10,469 nucleotides of DNA from Thermoproteota archaeon (GTDB lineage Archaea; Korarchaeota; JAOZGF01). Positions 4,987 to 10,469 of this stretch are shown here, in pieces (positions within the stretch are counted from its first letter, which is position 1; each line of letters opens with the position of its first letter). The translations under genes were made by a program, and so were the position numbers. The stretch lies in contig JAOZGF010000202.1 in the NCBI GenBank assembly GCA_027491845.1, positions 1 through 10,469 of the forward strand. Direction: 5' to 3'. The notes beneath the pieces were generated by a model. The model worked only from the letters and a program-made list of their open reading frames with translations, did not search any database and was not told where the DNA came from.

Positions 4987-7761
4987 TTAAGTCTGTTTTC
5001 CATGTTTTGCTTTGACTATGACGTAGAAAACAACTGCAAGGACTGCAAGGGCCACTGGCAAGGTTACCATTAAGATTTGTTTCATGAGGCCTGTCTCACT
5101 TTCTTTCCCTAGTCTGGGTCGCTTTGGGGGTTGTTGCGTAACAGTGCCAGCAGGTTTCACCCTCCCCTCTTTAGCCTCCCCCTTGATAATTAATGTTTCA
5201 TTTGGATTTATTTCCACCTTAACACTTATTTTGTCCCCGCTTATTTGGAAGTTGATGCTCCTGTTTTTCCATATTTCTTCTAAACTCGTTATTCCAAGAT
5301 CACTATTGTCTATCTCTATTTCAGCAACTTTCCTTTCTTCTCCTGTATTGTGGACTGTGAAATAAATGTTTCCTGGAGGGAGGCCGAATCTCTCCATTAA
5401 CAATTCCCTGTCTTTGAGTTTAGCAAGTGTTACAGGTTCCCAGTTCGCCCTAAAAAGCTCCTTATATATGGAGAACGCCCTCTGCAGAAGCTGTCCGAAC
5501 GTCTGGGTAAATTGTTTGTCCTCGTAAAATGGTGCGTAGAAACCTGGCATCATGCCGTAGAAAAGGCTCTCGTCAACGTATTCTTGGATAAGTTCCCTGT
5601 GCAAAGGGTTTTTCACTTCTATTTTCCTTTCAGTCAGCGAAATCCAAAGCGGCTTTTTCCCTCCAACAAACCTCCTGTAAATTAATTCTTCCTTACCCCA
5701 GTTGAATTTTCTAAATGGATTTGCTTCGAAAGGTATTGCGTCAAGGTATATTGCGCCGAAAATTGATGCTCCCTTGGAAATAAAGTTACCTGTTAAACCT
5801 AGGTCGCTTGACTCCCTTTCCAAGTATTTCCTTAACTCTTCCAAGTACTCAACCGCCGTGAAGGAAAAATGTAAGGCAGGCCTAAACGTGTTAGGGTCAT
5901 AGGTTAACCCGTTGTCTTCGCTTTCCTTTTGAGGAACTGTTAAAGTTAAACATCTGCTCCTCGCCATAAAGTTATCTAGTTCAACTCCGTCCATTGTCAC
6001 GCCGGTTTTCCCACAGTTTTCCTTGGCGCTTGAAAGCACTTCCAAAGTGTAGTCCCACATCCCCCCTCTTATGTCCGGGTCTGTGTTTAAGGGTATTTTC
6101 ACTACCCATTCCTCTGGCCTATAATTGGGACCCTTTATGTATTTCGAGAAAACCCAAGCGCCGCAATCCACTTCAGCATGGGTGTTAAACGCCTCAGCCA
6201 TCTTAAACTGCTTCTCCTCCTCTTGCAAGTTCTCATTTAGTATTCTAATCATTTCACCGTATGATGGCGCTGGATCCTTGACATCTCGGTAGGTAGGTGG
6301 CCCTGCTTCCCAAGGAAGAACGTATTGAGCGATATAAACGTTTTTTCCGTCATAGTATGTCATCTCTTTCGCCGCCGACAAGTATTGGAGGCTGGCTTGC
6401 TGGAACATGCATCCGTACTTCCCGCCTGACCATTCAACCCTCCTCCCCACCAAGTTAAGTTCAGAAACAAACCATTCAGGATGCTCATTGTAGTAATCTT
6501 CAAGGGCTTGCCTGAAACCCCAAGCCGAGTCACTGTATCCCTTAACTTCAACAGAAAAACTAGATTTTTTGTGTGAAGTGCCTGCCAGTCCAATTGAAAA
6601 GTATGCGTAAAGACCAATTTCTTCCTCATATCCCAAAACGAAAATTTTTGGATTCAGCAGGTCTACGAAATACCCTAGACCCATTGAGTCCTTGGAAACA
6701 TAAGAGACCGGGTAAAGGGAGATTGGAAGATAGCCTTGAACTGACAGTGAGTTAACCACGTTAAAATAGTTTCCTTCAGATATAACCCGTGCCTCATAGG
6801 GGTTGTCCCACCAACTCCATCCTTCCAGTTTCAGTGGCAAAGAAAAAGCTATTTCAACGGCTCTTTCACGGTTTTCAAGGTTTTCAATTACCCCTGAAAC
6901 CCTTAAAGGATCCCTGTTTTCAAAGTACACAACAATCCTAACGCTTTCATCCTCATGTTCAAAAACAAAACACTGTCCCTCTTTTTTCAGGGTTCCTGTA
7001 ATGGGTTTCCAACATGCTTCTTCGGGCAACGGTGCAAAGTATATTTCTTCTATGTGAAATTTAAAGTTATTAAGGTTGCAGGACTTGTATTTTCTCCTCC
7101 ACTCGAAAAGAAGGGTTAATCTTGCCCTCACAGCTTCATCAGGTGAACGTGTTATGTTTGTGAAACGCGCTGTACAGGACGTTACCCCTTCAGGAACTAA
7201 GGTTGTTTCTTCCCCAATAACCTCCCCATCTCCATCGAGCCACTGTAACCCGATTCGCAGGAGCGGAGTTAATCCTTCCTCCATGAAACCAAAGTCTGAT
7301 GAAAGTAGTACCGAAACAACATACTGCCTATATGGGGGCAGATCAAAGGTCTCCGAAAAAAGGATCCCTAAGTAGTTTTGCGAGAGATCTTGAAATAAGA
7401 CGTCCAGCCCACCATTAACTACTAAAACGGGAAAGCCATAAACGGCTAATTCCTTCTTATACCAATGGTTTAGGCCTTTGCTGAAATTGTTGTTAGGCAA
7501 AATATTAGGGGAACTAAAAACGTCTGTAAGTTCCCGTAACAAAATAGGTGTCACCTTGCTTGTGGGTATAACTTCTTGACCTATCCTTGCTTCAACAACC
7601 TCGGCCTTCGAATTAAAAACGATTGAGAACTTCTCTCCACCCCATTTGAAATATGAAAAATTATTTTCGCCCTGTGAAATAAGAGAACCATTTAAAATCG
7701 AGGCTAAACACATTAAAAAAACGAGAGGAATTAAATTTGCAATTCTTTCCCTAACACGCAT
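4987..7761 (-). CDS. Large membrane-anchored extracellular protein, carbohydrate-binding-like module plus glycosidase-like core (family unassigned)
   Basis: A 924-residue protein from the ATG at 7761; an in-frame ATG at 7806 would add 15 residues. I prefer 7761: the N-terminus then reads M-R-V-R-E-R followed by a hydrophobic core, a standard signal peptide; a GGAG lies just ahead; and the TATA box at 7811-7821 predicts a start of transcription downstream of 7806. Numbering here is from 7761. About 86-245 starts N-I-L-P-N-N-N-F-S-K-G-L-N-H-W, the classic opening of CBM4/9-like jelly-roll carbohydrate-binding modules. About 250-410 looks beta-rich. About 415-785 is mixed helix and strand, with G-V-T-M-D-G-V-E-L-D-N (587-597), acidic residues at strand ends as in TIM-barrel glycosidases. 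About 800-865 is a beta-sandwich-like domain. A Pro/Lys-rich linker leads to a transmembrane helix at about 893-918 and a short basic tail, so the bulk faces outward. I cannot assign a glycoside hydrolase family; the enzymatic role is inference. Confidence 0.7.
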   Translation of the reverse strand: MRVRERIANLIPLVFLMCLASILNGSLISQGENNFSYFKWGGEKFSIVFNSKAEVVEARIGQEVIPTSKVTPILLRELTDVFSSPNILPNNNFSKGLNHWYKKELAVYGFPVLVVNGGLDVLFQDLSQNYLGILFSETFDLPPYRQYVVSVLLSSDFGFMEEGLTPLLRIGLQWLDGDGEVIGEETTLVPEGVTSCTARFTNITRSPDEAVRARLTLLFEWRRKYKSCNLNNFKFHIEEIYFAPLPEEACWKPITGTLKKEGQCFVFEHEDESVRIVVYFENRDPLRVSGVIENLENRERAVEIAFSLPLKLEGWSWWDNPYEARVISEGNYFNVVNSLSVQGYLPISLYPVSYVSKDSMGLGYFVDLLNPKIFVLGYEEEIGLYAYFSIGLAGTSHKKSSFSVEVKGYSDSAWGFRQALEDYYNEHPEWFVSELNLVGRRVEWSGGKYGCMFQQASLQYLSAAKEMTYYDGKNVYIAQYVLPWEAGPPTYRDVKDPAPSYGEMIRILNENLQEEEKQFKMAEAFNTHAEVDCGAWVFSKYIKGPNYRPEEWVVKIPLNTDPDIRGGMWDYTLEVLSSAKENCGKTGVTMDGVELDNFMARSRCLTLTVPQKESEDNGLTYDPNTFRPALHFSFTAVEYLEELRKYLERESSDLGLTGNFISKGASIFGAIYLDAIPFEANPFRKFNWGKEELIYRRFVGGKKPLWISLTERKIEVKNPLHRELIQEYVDESLFYGMMPGFYAPFYEDKQFTQTFGQLLQRAFSIYKELFRANWEPVTLAKLKDRELLMERFGLPPGNIYFTVHNTGEERKVAEIEIDNSDLGITSLEEIWKNRSINFQISGDKISVKVEINPNETLIIKGEAKEGRVKPAGTVTQQPPKRPRLGKESETGLMKQILMVTLPVALAVLAVVFYVIVKAKHGKQT

Positions 7762-7810
7762 GTTTCTCCACTGCCTATAATGAAAACAACTCCTTTTCAA
7801 AAACATTGTT

Positions 7811-7821
7811 TATTATAAATT
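7811..7821 (-). promoter_or_regulatory. TATA box for the large surface protein gene
   Basis: Minus-strand AATTTATAATA, followed directly by AACAATG. A transcription start about 26 bases downstream of its centre falls near 7790, after the ATG at 7806 and about 28 bases before the ATG at 7761. This decides the start choice for the gene. Confidence 0.5.
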
Positions 7822-8066
7822 AACACCTTTGGCTAACAAGGAACAAGTTTCATGATATGGTGTTTAAACAAACCTGTGTAAGCTGACCCTGTGACCATGC
7901 CACCTGAACAAATGCAACGCAAATTATGTGAACGTAGGTACTTCAGGAATATTTCTTAGAGACATGTAAGATAACTAACAACAACATGAAGCACATGAAA
8001 CTTTTCTTGAGGCTTTCTAAAGTTAAACTTCATGAAAGGAATGAATTGTTCAAACTAAGGGCCTTT

Positions 8067-8717
8067 CTAAACAGTACCTAGAAGAGAAATTGATTCATTA
8101 ATGAAGCTTAGACCGAAATAAATGAGGGCTAAACTTAACACCCCAAGCAATGCCTTGAAAGCCCTGCCTGAAATAAGCCTGCTTCCTTTGAATGAAACAT
8201 ATGCGATGAAGGTTAACCATGCGTAGTCCATCCAAACATGTGCAAAGTACATGAAAACTATTCCGTTAAAAGATGCAATGCTTAATGCGTCAACAATAAG
8301 CTTAGCCCCAATCGTAAACCACCAGACAAGAAAGAAAGGATTTAAACCGGTCAAGAAAACGCCTATCCATAGGCCTCCCCCACCAAGTGTCCTGTTGGTT
8401 TCAGGCTTACTCTCCGTTACATGGTTTCTCCTCCTCACCTCATTCACCTGTAACACACCCAGAACTAAAAGAACTATCCCCCCTGCCAGTGCAATGGTCC
8501 CCTTCAGCATGGGTGACGTGGGGTTAAAACTCAACCCTAAACCTATCAAGAGGACAAGTGGGAATTCAACCAACATGTGCCCTATGGAAGCATAGAAACC
8601 AGTCATTTTGCCTTTTTTTGCCCCTTCACTTATCACCGCCACTGTAAGCGGCCCAGGTGAAAGGGCTCCTGAAACAGTTATCCCTACAACTTCAACTATA
8701 AAAGAGAAAACATCCAT
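8067..8717 (-). CDS. LysE/RhtB-family amino-acid exporter
   Basis: A 216-residue integral membrane protein of the LysE translocator family, usually about 200-220 residues with six membrane helices, which exports amino acids or related small solutes across the cell membrane. The family signature is present: S-G-A-L-S-P-G-P at 16-23 in the first helix, then a small-residue-rich segment leading to a second helix (about 41-62), a third (about 72-92) and a charged cytoplasmic loop (about 93-111, R-R-R-N). The family motif L-N-P-F-F-L-V-W-W is at 125-133. Two more helices end the protein (about 150-175 and 186-206). No in-frame alternative start lies just upstream, and there is no clear ribosome site before the ATG. 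The transported solute cannot be told from sequence. It sits alone: the 210-base gap upstream, toward the dehalogenase-like gene, carries repeated ATTAAC elements that may regulate it. Confidence 0.9.
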   Translation of the reverse strand: MDVFSFIVEVVGITVSGALSPGPLTVAVISEGAKKGKMTGFYASIGHMLVEFPLVLLIGLGLSFNPTSPMLKGTIALAGGIVLLVLGVLQVNEVRRRNHVTESKPETNRTLGGGGLWIGVFLTGLNPFFLVWWFTIGAKLIVDALSIASFNGIVFMYFAHVWMDYAWLTFIAYVSFKGSRLISGRAFKALLGVLSLALIYFGLSFINESISLLGTV

Positions 8718-8821
8718 TCTAAACCACGCTATTAAGCTGTTCCTTTCGGTAGGTTTTCCACTTAATTTTTACGTGTCTCCATTTAAAGGGTGTTGATAGT
8801 GGTATAGTGATGCTGAATTTG

Positions 8822-8863
8822 ATTAACATAATTCGTAATATTAACACATTAACATATATTGTT
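8822..8863. repeat. Three ATTAACAY repeats and an AACA-N5-TGTT inverted repeat in the exporter upstream region
   Basis: ATTAACAT at 8822-8829, ATTAACAC at 8840-8847 and ATTAACAT at 8848-8855 are near-identical direct repeats. The last overlaps AACATATATTGTT (8851-8863), whose ends AACA and TGTT form an inverted repeat around a TATA-like centre. The stretch is extremely A+T-rich and lies about 105-146 bases ahead of the exporter start. It may be an operator plus promoter, or the T-rich 3' end of the dehalogenase-like transcript. Confidence 0.35.
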
Positions 8864-8927
8864 ATTATTATTAATTACTAGTTTGGCATGGTTTCACAAG
8901 AACCCCTTTAACTTTTCAGAGGTCTAT

Positions 8928-10070
8928 CTAGGGTTGACGCCAAAACTTTTTTGGGTCAACTTCCTGTTTCCCATAGCCAATCAAGTCGTCAATGAATATC
9001 CAAAATGAGTTGAGAAAAGGTGATTTCTTCACAAGGAACTTCACAACGTCATGAATAACGCCTTTACCCTTTGTCCAGGGGCACACTCTAATGCAGATTG
9101 AACAGGAGCCACCGTTCTTGCTCCAGAAATTCAGGCATTTATCAGGGTTAATATACCATTTTAGGACGCCTGGATTATTTGATCCTGGTACTGGGCCGTT
9201 CCAACTTGGTTTGCCTTGAGAAATAGCTTGGGAGGGACAGTGTCTAGCGCATTTCTTACACTTCAAACAGAAATTTTTCACTCCAAAGGTAACTGGGCCA
9301 TCTATCTCGAGGGGTAAATCGGTGAAAACCTTGGATATCCTCACAGCAGGCCCAAACTCACGTGTTATTAGCAATCCGTTTCTCCCTAGTTCACCTAAGC
9401 CTGCTTCAATGGCTAAAGGTATGCTTAATGCAGCTTCGTTTACAGCCGACATAGCTGAGTAACCTAGCCTTGTAATGAAGTCAGCCACGTTTGCAGCTAC
9501 TGCAGAGGATAAAGTATACGTTAAACTTGTAGAGGCGTCTAAGACAGAGGGCGAAAACTTAAGCATTCTTTGATCCATGGCGAAAACCATTACAATAACG
9601 TATTTAAGGTTTTCAGGGATATTTCTCTGGTATCTGTCATCCCATTGACCTGCGAATGCAGGATACCTTGGATCGTAAACCCATTTCCTATCAAGCCTAC
9701 ATACGCCAACTAAATCAGCGCCGTAGGCTACAGCAGCCCTCTTAACAATCCATGAAGCCTCTTCAGGGCTAACATTGAGCTTTCTTACTCCCTCCGGTAA
9801 GTTAGGCTCCCTAACTTTTCCGTGAACATGCATTCTAAGGGTTAAGTCAACGTGTTTTGCGGCTCTTTCGAGAGCATAATCCTTCAGAGAATACCTGGGT
9901 TTTCCCTTTAGTATGTTCTCTATTTTCTTTTCCTCAAGCCTCTCAAAGGCCTTAAAGCTCTTAAGTGATGGATCCCAGTAACACCTTGAAAACAGTTGAT
10001 GGGTGTCCCTCATTTGCCTGTAAATTGATTCGTTAACAGGGTAGAGATCAAAGATTCCTGGCTTAACCAA
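8928..10070 (-). CDS. Reductive dehalogenase (RdhA)-like corrinoid/iron-sulfur protein without Tat signal
   Basis: A 380-residue homologue of reductive dehalogenase catalytic subunits, which use a corrinoid and two [4Fe-4S] clusters to remove halogens reductively. The core has A-D-L-V-G-V at 118-123, then N-E-A-A-L-S-I-P-L-A (211-220) and G-L-G-E-L-G-R-N-G-L-L-I-T (224-236), typical of RdhA. The ferredoxin-like part has Cys268/271/274/278 (CxxCxxCxxxCP), then Cys312/323/326/330 ending C-P. The C-terminus D-D-L-I-G-Y-G is also family-like. Respiratory RdhA proteins are usually about 450-550 residues with a twin-arginine leader. This one has neither, nor an adjacent membrane anchor gene, so it is likely cytoplasmic and may not be respiratory. 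Epoxyqueuosine reductase QueG is a relative with a similar layout but fits these motifs less well. The start is TTG, directly after an in-frame TGA, with GGTG 6 bases ahead; Met20 (ATG at 10013) is the alternative, without a ribosome site. No corrinoid genes are nearby. Confidence 0.82.
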   Translation of the reverse strand: MVKPGIFDLYPVNESIYRQMRDTHQLFSRCYWDPSLKSFKAFERLEEKKIENILKGKPRYSLKDYALERAAKHVDLTLRMHVHGKVREPNLPEGVRKLNVSPEEASWIVKRAAVAYGADLVGVCRLDRKWVYDPRYPAFAGQWDDRYQRNIPENLKYVIVMVFAMDQRMLKFSPSVLDASTSLTYTLSSAVAANVADFITRLGYSAMSAVNEAALSIPLAIEAGLGELGRNGLLITREFGPAVRISKVFTDLPLEIDGPVTFGVKNFCLKCKKCARHCPSQAISQGKPSWNGPVPGSNNPGVLKWYINPDKCLNFWSKNGGSCSICIRVCPWTKGKGVIHDVVKFLVKKSPFLNSFWIFIDDLIGYGKQEVDPKKFWRQP

Positions 10071-10098
10071 TCACGACACCACGCTGTTTTAGGGAATT

Positions 10099-10108
10099 CT
10101 AAATTTAG
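10099..10108 (-). promoter_or_regulatory. Possible TATA box for the dehalogenase-like gene
   Basis: CTAAATTTAG is a perfect 10-base palindrome placed so that transcription would start about 7 bases before the TTG at 10070. A second candidate, TTAATATTTATTT on the minus strand near 10137-10149, would give a leader of about 45 bases. I cannot choose between them. Confidence 0.3.
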
Positions 10109-10187
10109 TTTTAGTTCCCTTTACCATGATTTACTAGAAATAAATATTAACATAAAAGCACTATGAGTTGCTGGATTCATGCTCACT

Positions 10188-10247
10188 GAAAGGTTCCTTT
10201 TTTAACCTTTCCCAGCTCCAAGGGAAGGGCTCAAGAGGGGGAAAGGT
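10188..10247. repeat. Overlapping, mutually exclusive inverted repeats
   Basis: GAAAGGTT (10188-10195) pairs perfectly with AACCTTTC (10204-10211) across an 8-base loop containing six T. The same central arm, read as CCTTTCCC (10206-10213), also pairs with GGGAAGG (10222-10228, one bulge). As ACCTTTCCC (10205-10213) it pairs perfectly over nine bases with GGGAAAGGT (10239-10247). Only one of the three can form at a time. Confidence 0.5.
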
Positions 10248-10266
10248 AGGATTAATATGAGATTAA

Positions 10267-10279
10267 GGCTTGCCAAGCC
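10267..10279. repeat. Short GC-rich palindrome GGCTTGCCAAGCC
   Basis: Five-base arms GGCTT and AAGCC around GCC. It lies 20 bases after the competing hairpins and may be part of the same structured stretch. Too short to assign a role. Confidence 0.3.
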
Positions 10280-10359
10280 AGGTTTTCACAGGCCCTGCAA
10301 GCAAACATGAAAGTTTCACTGGGAACTTGAAAAGTCAGAGGCCAACATTTACCTTTTCC

Positions 10360-10366
10360 TTTTTAA
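10360..10366 (+). promoter_or_regulatory. Possible TATA box for the right-edge gene
   Basis: TTTTTAA preceded by CC (a BRE-like context) is centred about 30 bases before the ATG at 10393. That would suit a leaderless transcript. Inferred only from spacing. Confidence 0.3.
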
Positions 10367-10392
10367 CCAAATTCATATTTTCCTCCTGAGGG

Positions 10393-10469
10393 ATGGGGAC
10401 ACAGGATCAGGATGATGTTGAGCCAGTCATTACTAGGTTAACTCCATGGGGGGCCAGTTTGGGATCGTT
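10393..10469 (+). CDS. Probable AbrB/MazE-like DNA-binding regulator, N-terminal fragment (runs off right edge)
   Basis: The ATG at 10393 opens a frame that stays open for 25 codons to the edge. After an acidic start (D-Q-D-D-V-E-P) the sequence V-I-T-R-L-T-P-W-G-A-S-L-G-S resembles the first strand and turn of AbrB/MazE/SpoVT swapped-hairpin domains, where 'WGNSLG' is a common landmark. Such proteins act as small DNA-binding regulators or as antitoxins. An in-frame stop lies two codons upstream, so this ATG is the first possible one. No spaced ribosome site is present, but a TATA-like box 27-33 bases upstream would suit a leaderless message. Only 25 residues are visible, so both gene and family are tentative. 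If it is a MazE-type antitoxin, a toxin gene should follow beyond the edge. Confidence 0.4.
   Translation, partial: MGTQDQDDVEPVITRLTPWGASLGS

Larger units (their letters stand above)
10071..10392. other. Intergenic region, 322 bases, rich in inverted repeats
   Basis: This gap holds the promoter of the dehalogenase-like gene on the left and a set of inverted repeats at 10188-10279. No frame longer than 36 codons is convincing. On the minus strand an ATG at 10376 has a good GGAGG (10382-10386) but stops after 13 codons, while another frame is open for 36 codons (10362 down to 10255) and contains a C-R-A-C pair. A structured RNA or a decayed gene would fit; I cannot show either. Confidence 0.4.

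Noticed and set aside
5084..7375. Several 60-99 codon frames antisense to the large surface gene
   Set aside because: They are rich in Ser, Pro and Leu as expected for antisense shadows of a coding region, lack ribosome sites and lie wholly within a well-supported gene.
7986..8081. 31-codon plus-strand basic peptide frame before and overlapping the end of the exporter gene
   Set aside because: No ribosome site, overlaps the opposite-strand exporter end and resembles nothing known. Chance is the simplest explanation.
8928..10070. Alternative identity as epoxyqueuosine reductase (QueG)
   Set aside because: The double-cluster layout is shared, but G-L-G-E-L-G-R-N-G-L-L-I-T, F-G-P-A-V-R and the C-terminal D-D-L-I-G-Y-G fit reductive dehalogenases better.
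10407..10469. Minus-strand frame open from the right edge to a stop at 10407
   Set aside because: Twenty codons open at an edge is uninformative. The other minus frames also look peptide-like, and the plus-strand frame with the W-G-A-S-L-G motif is the better explanation.
1..10469. CRISPR array, tRNA/rRNA genes, insertion sequences or a defence island
   Set aside because: No regularly spaced repeats, no cloverleaf or T-loop consensus, no transposase or integrase motifs and no defence-type domain cluster were seen on either strand.

Overview
The window looks like a piece of an archaeal chromosome, most plausibly from an uncultured Bathyarchaeia-type lineage of the Thermoproteota. That lineage is an inference from gene content, not a measured placement. 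The archaeal evidence is a type IV pilin with a class III signal peptide at the left edge, TATA-like boxes about 25-30 bases ahead of likely transcription starts, GGAGG/GGTG-type ribosome sites, A+T-rich intergenic DNA, and a reductive-dehalogenase-like protein. There are no rRNA, tRNA, transposase, integrase or CRISPR signatures.

Layout. Positions 1-190 (minus) hold the start of a pilin that runs off the left edge. After a mostly empty 441-base gap comes a small HhH/iron-sulfur DNA-glycosylase-like gene (632-1306, plus). It converges on a class II glutamine amidotransferase gene (1355-2179, minus). Divergent from that is a lipoprotein-type alpha/beta hydrolase (2327-3171, plus) whose signal peptide and catalytic domain lie in different reading frames. 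A convergent spacer with two inverted repeats follows. Next is a minus-strand block: a secreted alpha/beta-hydrolase-like protein with an aberrant nucleophile elbow (3420-4817), a very large surface protein with a carbohydrate-binding-like module, a barrel-like core and a C-terminal membrane anchor (4987-7761), a LysE/RhtB-family exporter (8067-8717), and a Tat-less reductive dehalogenase homologue starting at TTG (8928-10070). The last 400 bases hold overlapping hairpins and, at the right edge, the probable leaderless start of an AbrB/MazE-like regulator.

How the genes relate. Genes are separated by 48-260 bases, so they are probably transcribed singly and not as one operon. The loose theme is the cell surface: pilin, lipoprotein hydrolase, secreted hydrolase and anchored glycan-active-looking protein, consistent with use of extracellular polymers. 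The glycosylase-like, amidotransferase and dehalogenase-like genes are cytoplasmic and look unconnected to it.

The strongest second-look items are the glycosylase-like protein with both expected catalytic positions replaced, the frame-split lipoprotein hydrolase, the secreted hydrolase without a normal GxSxG, the unassigned 924-residue surface protein, and the competing hairpins near the right edge. I see no convincing multi-gene defence or mobile system here.
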